A stretch of DNA of 8,584 bases, taken from positions 1 to 8,584 of the forward strand of contig JBBSAX010000217.1 of NCBI GenBank assembly GCA_038251885.1. The letters run 5' to 3'. Positions 1-6,079 of this stretch are shown here, piece after piece; the stretch's first letter is position 1, and each line of letters begins with the position of its first letter. Under the pieces are notes generated by a model that did not search any database, had not been told where the DNA came from, and saw nothing but the letters and a program-made list of their open reading frames with translations. This DNA comes from JAHCHG01 sp038251885 (GTDB lineage: Bacteria; Acidobacteriota; Blastocatellia; Pyrinomonadales; Pyrinomonadaceae). Made by a program: the position numbers and the translations under genes.

Positions 1-369
1 AATTACTCCGTCAAACTCAAAGGAAAGAATATTGAAGTTGACGAAATAACCTTTGAGCGCGAAATAGATTTTTATCTGCTGGACGGCGAAAATCAATATA
101 AATGCGAAGTTAAATTGATGGGAAAAGGCAATCCAGAAAGTGCTGATGCCGTCATCGCCAGAGATAGTCAAGTTTTTGTTGCAGATAAACTTTCCGATAT
201 GAACAAAAAGCAATTGAACAGTTTGAATGTTGATTGGGTTGAATTACGAAGCGAAAATGGCTTTCAGAAATTTGCTGAAGTATTAGATTCTTTGAAAATT
301 GCTCACGGCAAAATGTTAGAAGTTTCCGAAGAAAATTTGAAAATTATTTTTAACGAAATATTGAAATAA
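1..369 (+). CDS. Type II restriction endonuclease, CfrBI-like, C-terminal part (5' end outside window)
   Basis: The frame is open from base 1 and ends at TAA 367-369, giving 122 residues of a gene that starts upstream. Residues 22-38 contain a likely PD-(D/E)XK nuclease core: an aspartate in EIDFYLL, then EVK in KCEVKLMGKGNPESADA, with a strand-like spacing between them. The segment GNPESADAVIARDSQVFVADKLSD, centred near residue 50, resembles what I recall of CfrBI-family type II endonucleases, which cut double-stranded DNA at a short site (CfrBI itself recognises CCWWGG). The assignment is from memory of the family, so the nuclease class is firmer than the CfrBI name. The partner methyltransferase is not in the window and would have to lie upstream. 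The reading frame looks intact to its end, but activity cannot be judged without the N-terminus. A type ISP remnant begins at the next codon after the stop, in the same frame. Confidence 0.6.
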   Translation, partial: NYSVKLKGKNIEVDEITFEREIDFYLLDGENQYKCEVKLMGKGNPESADAVIARDSQVFVADKLSDMNKKQLNSLNVDWVELRSENGFQKFAEVLDSLKIAHGKMLEVSEENLKIIFNEILK

Positions 370-428
370 CAAAGCCGCCGCGAAAATATCACCGATTGGG
401 CGTTGGAAAAGTTTCGTGAGCATTACAG

Positions 429-540
429 GTCAGAACCATCTGCGGTAGCGGATGGTTTAACTCAAGCGACGGACAAGTTAGATAAATCCAAGAATCACAA
501 TGTCAAACTACAACCGCCCGCTACCGCAGGCGGTTCTGAC
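429..540 (+). repeat. REP-like palindromic unit 1, in-frame within the type ISP remnant
   Basis: Two arms, 429-457 and 512-540, are inverted copies matching at 25 of 29 positions by hand. Each arm also folds alone: 434-440 (AACCATC) pairs with 451-457 (GATGGTT), and 512-518 (AACCGCC) pairs with 529-535 (GGCGGTT). The ten-base loops (441-450 and 519-528) are exact reverse complements. All four arm differences are AT-for-GC swaps that keep both small hairpins paired. The unit is read through as ADGLT...LQPPATAGGSD. The translated signature is one I associate with interspersed REP-like repeats of acidobacterial genomes; that link is recall, not a search. Confidence 0.75.
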
Positions 541-651
541 ACGCTTTCAACTGAGTTAGCGGATGGCTTAACGTCAGCATCGAACAACGCGGATGAATCG
601 GAGTTTCGCAATGACAAACTTCAACCGCCCGCTCACGCAGGCGGTTCTGAC
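541..651 (+). repeat. REP-like unit 2, tandem 111-nt copy of unit 1
   Basis: This stretch aligns without gaps to 430-540. The 3' arm, 622-651, matches 511-540 at 28 of 30 bases and again forms the AACCGCC/GGCGGTT hairpin (623-629 with 640-646). The 5' arm (about 553-572, TAGCGGATGGCTTAAC) keeps only its second half; the part matching CAGAACCATCTGC is lost or substituted. The 111-nt period is 37 codons, so the copy keeps the reading frame and gives LADGLT...LQPPAHAGGSD. The middle of the unit is much more diverged than the ends. Confidence 0.7.
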
Positions 652-1167
652 CCGGACGCGATTTCCAAAGAACATATTTTTCATTACGTCTATGCCGTTC
701 TGCACGATCCGACGTATCGCGCGAAATACGAACTAAATCTCAAACGCGATTTTCCCAGAATTCCTTTTTACGAAGATTTTTGGAAATGGGCAGAAATGGG
801 AAAAGAATTGATGGATTTGCACATCAATTACGAACAGACGGAAAAATACGCGCTGGAAAGAAAAGACGTTGAAACGGAAAATCCGAAACCGAAACTAAAA
901 GCCGACAAAGAAAACGGCGTGATCTATCTCGATTCGGCGACGAGTCTGCACAATATCCCCGAATCCGCGTGGGAATACAAGTTGGGAAACCGCTCCGCGC
1001 TCGAATGGATTTTAGACCAATACAAAGAAAAAAAACCGAAAGACCAAACCATCGCCGAAAAATTCAACAGTTATAAATTTGCCGACTACAAAGAACAGAC
1101 AATCGAACTTCTGCAAAGAGTCTGCACCGTCAGCGTGAAAACAATGGAAATTGTGCAGGAGATGGAG

Positions 1168-1368
1168 GTAATACCTCAGTAAAAAGTTAGAAAAAAGACT
1201 GGAGCGCAACCGTCCCGATTGCAAACATCGCGTTTTTCAGCGATGTAACGGCGTTTATTTTCCAATAACTTTTTAGTAATCCGACGCTTTTTCGGGTCAA
1301 AAAACGACGCTCATTGCAAGCGGGACGCTTGCGCTCCAGTCGCTTTTAACTTTTTACTGAGCCATTAC
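1168..1368. mobile_element. MITE-like element: ~200 bp with long imperfect terminal inverted repeats
   Basis: The left arm, 1168-1224, and right arm, 1314-1368, are inverted copies of about 55 bp. Blocks shared after reverse-complementing include CTCAGTAAAAAGTTA, GACTGGAGCGCAA, CGTCCCG and TTGCAA; a 2-nt gap and a few mismatches separate them. The ~90-bp centre has no open reading frame of note but holds a 7-bp hairpin (1225-1231 with 1240-1246, ACATCGC/GCGATGT). No transposase and no clear target-site duplication are visible, so it is either a non-autonomous element or a pair of oppositely oriented repeats. It covers the stop codon of the type ISP remnant and lies just upstream of the toxin-antitoxin genes, where the long hairpin could also reduce readthrough. 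The whole 244-nt gap 1183-1426 is mostly this element. Confidence 0.65.
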
Positions 1369-1387
1369 AGATAGAGAAAGAAAATCT

Positions 1388-1417
1388 TTGAAAGAGTTAT
1401 CCGATAAATGCTAAACT
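1388..1417 (+). promoter_or_regulatory. Possible promoter of the toxin-antitoxin pair
   Basis: TTGAAA at 1388-1393 and TAAACT at 1412-1417 are 18 bases apart, matching 5/6 and 4/6 of the sigma-70-type consensus. This is the only tidy candidate between the inverted-repeat element and the antitoxin start at 1427. It would leave almost no leader, or a short one if the start at 1436 is used. In A/T-rich DNA such matches are common, so this is weak. Confidence 0.25.
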
Positions 1418-1426
1418 TAACGAGTT

Positions 1427-1681
1427 ATGAACACAATGGCTGAACAAATCAAACCCGAAACTTTGGATTTGCTTGAAAAACAAGCAAAAACATTCGGAAT
1501 GTCGGTTGACGAATATCTCAAAAGCATTCTGCCGAAAGGCGAAAACGATTTGTCTTTGAAAGCGGAAAATAGCGATGCTGAATTTGAAAACGATATGCGG
1601 GAATTTGCCGATAATACGGAAAATAAAACCGAATATAACGGAACTTATTCACGCGAAGATATTTATTTTGACCACGACTAA
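1427..1681 (+). CDS. Antitoxin partner of the downstream PIN toxin
   Basis: This 84-residue acidic protein has an N-terminal helical part (residues 4-36, ending GMSVDEYLKSILP) that looks like a ribbon-helix-helix or related DNA-binding and dimerisation module. The rest, from about residue 37, is polar, acidic and probably disordered, ending in YNGTYSREDIYFDHD. Antitoxins of this type bind their toxin through such a C-terminal tail and often repress their own promoter through the N-terminal domain. The stop TAA (1679-1681) shares its last base with the toxin ATG (1681), which implies translational coupling. Two in-frame ATGs, 1427 and 1436, are possible starts; neither has a clear ribosome binding site. 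The assignment rests mainly on size, order and overlap with a clear PIN gene. I do not recognise a named antitoxin family with certainty. Confidence 0.7.
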   Translation: MNTMAEQIKPETLDLLEKQAKTFGMSVDEYLKSILPKGENDLSLKAENSDAEFENDMREFADNTENKTEYNGTYSREDIYFDHD

Positions 1682-2121
1682 TGCCTCATCTTTTCGACAC
1701 AAATTGTTTTCTGCGACTTGCCGATAAAAACTCGCCGCAACGCGCTGTTGTCTTAAATGCTATCCGCATACTTCGGACAAATAACGAGATTTTCTATTAC
1801 ACCCCGCAAATCCTAGCTGAATTTTGGAACGTCTGCACACGCCCGACTTCGGCACGCGGCGGTTTTGGTCTATCATTTGAACAAACGGAACGCAAAGCCA
1901 ATATAATACAAAAATACTTTCACCTTTTGCCTGATAATCCGACAACTTTTTATGAATGGCGAAAACTTGTTTCAGACCATAAAATAATCGGCTTACAAGT
2001 TCACGACACCAAAATCGTCGCGTCAATGCTGACGCACAAAATTTTAACTCTCGTAACTTTCAACGAAAAAGATTTTAAACGCTTTGCACAGATTACAGCG
2101 GTGAATCCACGAAATATTTGA
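1681..2121 (+). CDS. PIN-domain ribonuclease toxin (VapC type)
   Basis: The 146 residues are the usual size for a single PIN domain. The acidic active site can be followed in order: D6 in LFDTNCFL, E47 in ILAEFWNV, D109 in QVHDTKIVASM, and D131 in TFNEKDFKRF with the preceding TFN motif. These residues coordinate the metal ions used to cut RNA; VapC toxins typically cleave tRNA or rRNA and arrest growth when the labile antitoxin is lost. The segment EFWNVCTRPTSARGGFGLS is typical of one bacterial PIN subgroup. All expected catalytic acids are present, so the toxin is probably active. It overlaps the antitoxin stop by one base. Together with the restriction genes it makes the left end of the window a defence/addiction island. 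The RNA target cannot be read from sequence. Confidence 0.85.
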   Translation: MPHLFDTNCFLRLADKNSPQRAVVLNAIRILRTNNEIFYYTPQILAEFWNVCTRPTSARGGFGLSFEQTERKANIIQKYFHLLPDNPTTFYEWRKLVSDHKIIGLQVHDTKIVASMLTHKILTLVTFNEKDFKRFAQITAVNPRNI

Positions 2122-2199
2122 TATAAAGCACAAGTCAGCGAACTTCTGAAAAAGGTCTGCACCGTCAGTGTGAAAACGAACGATGGAAATTGTTGCTAA
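2122..2199 (+). pseudogene. Second, diverged type ISP 3'-end scrap
   Basis: Starting at the codon right after the toxin stop and in the same frame, the DNA reads YKAQVSELLKKVCTVSVKT before running into NDGNC and TAA (2197-2199). The earlier remnant has YKEQTIELLQRVCTVSVKT, encoded at 1087-1143. By hand, 2122-2177 and 1087-1142 match at 45 of 56 bases. Past that point this copy carries five extra bases (about 2178-2182) before ATGGAAATTGT, which also occurs in the first copy, so the original frame is broken. The many differences say it is a diverged homologue, not a fresh duplication. A TTG at 2190, which would extend the next gene, falls inside this scrap. Confidence 0.65.
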
Positions 2200-2222
2200 A
2201 ATATAAAATTCAAAAGACGAAA

Positions 2223-3374
2223 ATGAAGAAAGAACTTGTTATCGGCAAAAAAGAAAAGCAAAAGTTGAACAAAAATCAGCAGACCTTTAATCGTCTGGTC
2301 AAAAAGCTGGAAAAACTTCGCCGCGAGAAAGAGAAAACCGAAAAATCACTTTCGGAAAAACTCGATTTTTATGGCAAACATATTCATCCGTTGGAAACGG
2401 AAGCCGCCGAACTCGCTGATCGTTCGGCAAAGACTTTTTATCGGCTTTATCACGAACAAACACTTCTCACGAAGTCGGAAAAAGATGTTTTGATAGATAT
2501 TATCGCCGGACAAATTGATGAATTTTTAAGTTTTGCCAAACGTGAACCCGACGCTGAATTAAAGAAAATTTTTGAATTTGTCGAAGGCGAAAGTTTTGAC
2601 GAATCTGCCGAAGCGGATTTCGAGGCAATGAAGGACGATATGCGCGAAACTTTCAAAGGTTTGGGCGTTGACATTGATCTCGACGATTTCACTTCCGACT
2701 TGAGCGAAGACGAAATAATCAGAAAAATGTTTGAAAAAGTCGGCGATGTCCAAGCCCAAGCCGAAGCCCAAGCAGCCGCTAAATCCAAACGCAAAAAAAC
2801 GCAACGACAAATCGAAAAAGAAGCACGCGAACAGCAGATCGAAGAAGCGAAAACCAAAAACATCGCCGCAATGTATAAACAACTCGCCAAAGTTTTACAT
2901 CCCGATCTCGAACGCGACGAAACCCGCCGCGCCGAAAAAGAAGTTTTGATGAAGCAATTGACCATCGCTTACAAAGATGGCGATCTGCACACGCTTTTGC
3001 GCCTCGAACTCGAATGGCTGCAAAAAGAAGAAGATAATCTCGAAGACCTGAGCGACGAAAAACTCAAAATTTACAATCAGGCTCTCAAAGAACAGGTGCA
3101 GGAACTCGAAATGCAAATTCATCTCGCTACCCAACATCCGCGCTATCAGCCGTTGCAAAAATATGTCAATTATTTCGGTGTGCAAAGCCTTAAACTCGAA
3201 CACGAAAAGACCAAACTCCAACAATTAAATGAGCTTTCAAAAGCCGATCTAACCGAACTCGAAGGCAAAAAACCGATGAAAAGATTACGCGAGATTATCC
3301 GCGATACAAGAAAACAAATGAAAGCCGAACAAACATTCTCCCTTGATTTTGATAATTTTTTTGATAGATTTTAA
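2223..3374 (+). CDS. J-domain (DnaJ-like) protein with an internal/C-terminal J domain
   Basis: The ATG at 2223 gives 383 residues. I prefer it to TTG 2190, because 2190-2199 is restriction-gene remnant. Residues 1-70 are charged and coiled-coil-like. Residues 115-180 are acidic. Residues 178-215 are a repetitive Ala/Gln/Lys-rich helix (QAQAEAQAAAKSKRKK). The segment at about 213-270, MYKQLAKVLHPDLERDE...LTIAYKDGDLHTLLRLE, has the helix II-HPD-helix III pattern of J domains, with HPD at 226-228. Further helices follow to FDNFFDRF. J-domain proteins stimulate Hsp70 (DnaK) ATPase. This one has no glycine/phenylalanine linker or zinc-finger part, so it is not canonical DnaJ and is likelier to be a specialised cytoplasmic co-chaperone. 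It lies only 24 bases ahead of the dihydrouridine synthase gene, so the two are probably co-transcribed. The client is unknown. Confidence 0.75.
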   Translation: MKKELVIGKKEKQKLNKNQQTFNRLVKKLEKLRREKEKTEKSLSEKLDFYGKHIHPLETEAAELADRSAKTFYRLYHEQTLLTKSEKDVLIDIIAGQIDEFLSFAKREPDAELKKIFEFVEGESFDESAEADFEAMKDDMRETFKGLGVDIDLDDFTSDLSEDEIIRKMFEKVGDVQAQAEAQAAAKSKRKKTQRQIEKEAREQQIEEAKTKNIAAMYKQLAKVLHPDLERDETRRAEKEVLMKQLTIAYKDGDLHTLLRLELEWLQKEEDNLEDLSDEKLKIYNQALKEQVQELEMQIHLATQHPRYQPLQKYVNYFGVQSLKLEHEKTKLQQLNELSKADLTELEGKKPMKRLREIIRDTRKQMKAEQTFSLDFDNFFDRF

Positions 3375-3398
3375 AATTGAAGTTACGAAAAAAATCAG

Positions 3399-4511
3399 AT
3401 GAAACCTTTCAAAATCAGAAATATAGAAATCAATCCGCCGCTCGTGCTGTCGCCAATGGCGGGCGTGACGGATTATTCGTTTCGCCGTTTGATTAAAAAT
3501 TGCGGCGGTGTCGGGCTGTCCGTGTCCGAATTTATCTCGGTCGAAGGTTTGACGCGGCACAATCCGAAATCGAAACGACAAATGCGTTTTGATGAATCGG
3601 AACGTCCGTTTGCGGTGCAGATTTTCGGTGGCGAAGTAAAACGGATGGTTTTGGGCGCGGAAATGGCGCAGGAAGTCGGCGCGGATATTCTGGATGTGAA
3701 CTGCGGTTGTCCTGCGCCGAAGGTCGTCAAAAAAGGCGGCGGTTCGGGATTATTAAAAGATTTGCCGAATCTCGAATTGATTTTGACCGAAATCAAAAAA
3801 GCGATCTCGATTCCGCTGACTTTGAAAATCAGAACTGGTTATACGGATTCGACGATCAACGCGGTCGAAGTCGCAAAAATGGCGGAGCAATGCGGCGTTG
3901 AACATCTTCAAGTTCACGGCAGAACGCGCGAACAAGGCTACAAAGGCGAAGCAAATTGGGACATTATCAAAGCCGTTAAAGAAGCCGTTTCTATTCCTGT
4001 TTCGGGCAACGGCGACGTGACTGATGTTGAGTTTGCGCTCAAAAAATTCGATGAAACCGGCGTGGATGGAATTTTGATCGGTCGCGGCGCAATGCAAAAT
4101 CCGTGGATTTTTCGTCAGATTCAAGACGTAATCGAAGGACGCGAACCTTTTCAACCTTCGTTTGAGGTAAAACAAGCCGCGCTTTTGGAGTTTTTTGAAT
4201 ATCTGCGGGAAGATATGACCGAACTTCCGGCTTTGGGCAAAATGAAGCAGCTTGCCGGACAATTTACTAAAGGTTTGGTCGGCGGCGCACAGTTTCGTCA
4301 GACGCTTTATCATTCTCATTCGGCACAGGAAATTCTGGACAATATCGGCATTTATTTTAAAACCTTGAGCGAACGAAAAACCTTCGGCGACGGTGCGGTT
4401 GAAGCCGATGCGGACAGAGATTTGGAGATAAATTCATGCGATACATCAGGCGAAGAAGATTCTACTTGCTCAACCGAATCAAACTCAAGTAATATGGCAA
4501 TCGCTACGTAA
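3399..4511 (+). CDS. dusB: tRNA-dihydrouridine synthase, DusB type
   Basis: This FMN-dependent TIM-barrel enzyme uses NAD(P)H to reduce uridine to dihydrouridine in the tRNA D-loop. It starts with the typical IEINPPLVLSPMAGVTDYSFR. Catalytic Cys104 lies in DVNCGCPAPKVVKKGGGSGLL. Substrate and FMN contacts follow: Lys143 and Arg145 in LKIRTG, His173 in QVHGRT, SGNGD at 202-206, and IGRGAMQNPW at 227-236. A helical C-terminal domain runs to about residue 325. The order and motifs fit the DusB branch, though DusA/DusC cannot be fully excluded without a tree. The protein is 370 residues; the last ~40, rich in Asp, Glu, Ser and Thr with three Cys, exceed the usual DusB end. There is no strong ribosome binding site, and the ATG sits 24 bases after the J-protein stop. 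The next gene begins 21 bases downstream, suggesting one transcript. Confidence 0.93.
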   Translation: MKPFKIRNIEINPPLVLSPMAGVTDYSFRRLIKNCGGVGLSVSEFISVEGLTRHNPKSKRQMRFDESERPFAVQIFGGEVKRMVLGAEMAQEVGADILDVNCGCPAPKVVKKGGGSGLLKDLPNLELILTEIKKAISIPLTLKIRTGYTDSTINAVEVAKMAEQCGVEHLQVHGRTREQGYKGEANWDIIKAVKEAVSIPVSGNGDVTDVEFALKKFDETGVDGILIGRGAMQNPWIFRQIQDVIEGREPFQPSFEVKQAALLEFFEYLREDMTELPALGKMKQLAGQFTKGLVGGAQFRQTLYHSHSAQEILDNIGIYFKTLSERKTFGDGAVEADADRDLEINSCDTSGEEDSTCSTESNSSNMAIAT

Positions 4512-4521
4512 TTTTTTCTCT

Positions 4522-4525
4522 GGAG
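4522..4525 (+). promoter_or_regulatory. Ribosome binding site of the secreted LolA-like protein gene
   Basis: GGAG lies seven bases before the ATG at 4533 in TCTGGAGTAAAATAATG. It is the clearest Shine-Dalgarno sequence in the window and fixes this start. Most other genes here have none that is convincing. Confidence 0.6.
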
Positions 4526-4532
4526 TAAAATA

Positions 4533-5381
4533 ATGAAAATATTTCGATTTACAGTTTTTCCCTTACTGTTTCTTTTTCTGTTCTCAATTTCCACATTCGC
4601 TCAAAAAATTAAAGTTGAAGACATTATCGCAAAACATCTCGATTCAATCGGGACGGCGGAAAAACGCACTGCGCTGAAAAGTTTGATCGCGGTTGGCGAA
4701 ATAACAGTTCAATCTATTTCACCGAAAAACCTGCCCGCGCAAGGCAGAATTGTAATGGCTTCCGCCGGAACCAAAAACTTTTTCGGACTTAATTTAAATT
4801 CCATAGATTATCCTTCGGAAAAATTCAGTTTTGACGGCAAAAAAGCCAATGTCGGTTATGTTCGCGTCGGTCAACGCTCTTTACTCGGAAATTTTATTTT
4901 ATCAAACGGTCTTTTGCTCGAAGAAAGTCTGCTCGGCGGAACGCTTTCAACCTCTTGGGCATTTGTTGATATGACCGATAACAAAGCCAAGTTTTCCTCC
5001 GAAGGCACGAAAAAAATTGACGGCAAAGAAGTTTACGCTGTCGGTTATTCGGTCAAAGGCGGCGGCGATGTTGATGTAACTTTGTATTTTGATAAAGAAA
5101 CTTTCCGTCACGTTCGCAGCGAATATAAAAGAATCGCATCCGCCGGAATCGGAAGAACTCCCGAACAATCGAGCGGTTATAGTGAAACGCGCATCAAATT
5201 GACCGAAGACTTTTCCGATTTTAAGGAAGCCGGCGGTTTAATGTTGCCACACACATACCGCATAATTTATTCGACAACCGGACAAAACGGCACGAACGAA
5301 ATTCAATGGAATGCAAAACTGACAGAATTTGCTTTTAATCAACCTCTGGCTGATTCTTCATTCGATGTCGAAAACGACTAA
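4533..5381 (+). CDS. Secreted protein of unknown function, LolA-like beta fold suspected
   Basis: The 282-residue product opens with a clean signal peptide: MKIFRF, a hydrophobic run to about residue 20, and a probable signal peptidase I site after STFA (residue 23), so the mature protein starts at QKIKVEDIIAKH. The first helix, VEDIIAKHLDSIGTAEKRTALKSLIAVGE, followed by alternating beta strands (RIVMASAGTKNFFGLNL, VDVTLYFDKETFRHVRSEY, MLPHTYRIIYS), resembles periplasmic proteins related to LolA/outer-membrane lipoprotein sorting factors. Many bacteria carry uncharacterised relatives that open with a similar helix. No cysteine follows the signal peptide, so it is not a lipoprotein. No catalytic motif is visible. 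It is likely periplasmic and probably shares a transcript with dusB, 21 bases upstream. The fold assignment is inference and the function is unknown. Confidence 0.75.
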   Translation: MKIFRFTVFPLLFLFLFSISTFAQKIKVEDIIAKHLDSIGTAEKRTALKSLIAVGEITVQSISPKNLPAQGRIVMASAGTKNFFGLNLNSIDYPSEKFSFDGKKANVGYVRVGQRSLLGNFILSNGLLLEESLLGGTLSTSWAFVDMTDNKAKFSSEGTKKIDGKEVYAVGYSVKGGGDVDVTLYFDKETFRHVRSEYKRIASAGIGRTPEQSSGYSETRIKLTEDFSDFKEAGGLMLPHTYRIIYSTTGQNGTNEIQWNAKLTEFAFNQPLADSSFDVEND

Positions 5382-5430
5382 TGAAAATTAGCCGAAAGAA
5401 TCAACTTTTCATCATTCACATTTAGAAATT

Positions 5431-5886
5431 ATGAAACTACAAAAATCAATTTTCATTACACTGTTTTTACTTCTTTTCGTTAATATTTGTTTTTCTCAAA
5501 CAAATATTAACGGAAAGCCGACCACCGAAGCTGAACAAATAGTAAAATCTTCGTCCGCTTATACCGAAGTTCTACTCAGAAGAACCGAACTTGAAGCTGA
5601 TTTAGAAGATTTGTTGGTGGCATATACTATGGAATTTCCGAAAGTTAAGGAAATTCAGTTTCAACTCGGTTTGATCAAAATAGAAATGAGTAAACTTTTT
5701 GCCGTTAAGCCTACGGAAAGCCAAAAACTCACACTTGCTTTGGGAAAATTGATTTTAAGGAAAATCGAACTCGAAACCGAACTTTGGAATTTGAAGAAAA
5801 AATACAACGACGATCATCCAGAGGTAAAAAAGACAAAACGTAAGGTTTTAGTTTTTGAATCGGCGATAAAAGACGTTTTGATATAA
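5431..5886 (+). CDS. Small secreted coiled-coil protein with two Wzz-like repeats
   Basis: This 151-residue protein has a signal peptide (MKLQKS then a hydrophobic stretch, probable cleavage after CFS near residue 22). The remainder is almost all helix. Two copies of one motif are spaced exactly 60 residues apart: R51-x-ELE-x-x-L-x-x-L-x-x-x-Y65-x-x-x-x-P70-x-V72-K, and K111-x-ELE-x-x-L-x-x-L-x-x-x-Y125-x-x-x-HP130-x-V132-K. The second resembles the Y-x-x-x-HP-x-V segment seen in periplasmic coiled coils of polysaccharide chain-length regulators (Wzz/GumC type), but here there are no transmembrane anchors and no kinase domain. It may act as a free periplasmic helical-hairpin protein. The gene starts 49 bases after the preceding stop, probably in the same transcript. 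The function is not known. Confidence 0.7.
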   Translation: MKLQKSIFITLFLLLFVNICFSQTNINGKPTTEAEQIVKSSSAYTEVLLRRTELEADLEDLLVAYTMEFPKVKEIQFQLGLIKIEMSKLFAVKPTESQKLTLALGKLILRKIELETELWNLKKKYNDDHPEVKKTKRKVLVFESAIKDVLI

Positions 5887-6079
5887 GGTTTTTGGGTTTA
5901 GTTTGAGGATCAAGTAAAACACAAAAAATAAGATTAGCCAATAAAAAGTTTGAAGATTTTTGTAGTTTAGCGTTGGTATTACACTCTCATTGGGCATTTT
6001 ATATCTTTTACGGAAAATTTTTTAACTTTTGAAAAATAATAAAACTTAAAGTTCTTCCACTTTTTCTATATTAACTCTG
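5887..6079. other. Intergenic region, no gene seen
   Basis: The 193 A/T-rich bases separate the secreted coiled-coil gene from the methyltransferase gene. I see no hairpin followed by a T-run, no credible short gene and no repeat. It probably contains the methyltransferase promoter, but no matching pair of promoter boxes stands out; TATATT at 6067-6072 is too close to the ATG unless the transcript is nearly leaderless. Confidence 0.5.

Larger units (their letters stand above)
370..1182 (+). pseudogene. Type ISP restriction-modification enzyme, C-terminal remnant carrying in-frame repeat insertions
   Basis: The open frame gives family-like sequence from the first codon after the preceding stop: RRENITDWALEKFREHY, then IFHYVYAVLHDPTYRAKY, LKRDFPRIPFYEDFW, LGNRSALEWILDQYK and VCTVSVKTMEIV. 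I recognise these as the C-terminal specificity region of type ISP (LlaBIII-like) single-chain restriction-modification proteins, which are normally well over 1000 residues. The nuclease, helicase and methyltransferase parts are missing. An apparent TTG start at 403 gives 259 residues but has no visible ribosome binding site, and conserved sequence continues upstream of it to the stop at 367-369, so it is probably not a true start. The stretch coded by about 430-651, between the conserved EHY and ISKEHIFHYVY, is repeat DNA rather than family sequence. The stop at 1180-1182 lies inside an inverted-repeat element, so the last residues are probably element-derived. Expression as a free specificity domain is possible but unlikely. 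Confidence 0.7.

Noticed and set aside
429..651. CRISPR array
   Set aside because: Only two units are present, they are diverged internally, and the repeated ends form nested palindromes read in frame; this fits REP-like DNA, not repeat-spacer organisation.
1012..1224. A 70-residue minus-strand open frame (MQSGRLRSSLFSNF...)
   Set aside because: It runs antisense through the ISP remnant and the left arm of the inverted-repeat element; its composition is that of repeat and antisense DNA, and no start signal is visible.
2190..2222. TTG-initiated N-terminal extension of the J-domain protein
   Set aside because: The bases belong in part to the second ISP scrap, and the ATG at 2223 gives a normal Lys-rich start.
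2450..2965. Long minus-strand open frame of 171 codons opposite the J-protein gene
   Set aside because: It is a Ser- and Phe-rich shadow caused by GAA/AAA-rich codons of the sense gene, with no domain-like pattern.
3753..4319. 188-codon minus-strand open frame opposite dusB
   Set aside because: The sense strand carries an unmistakable DusB with full motifs; the antisense product has no recognisable features.
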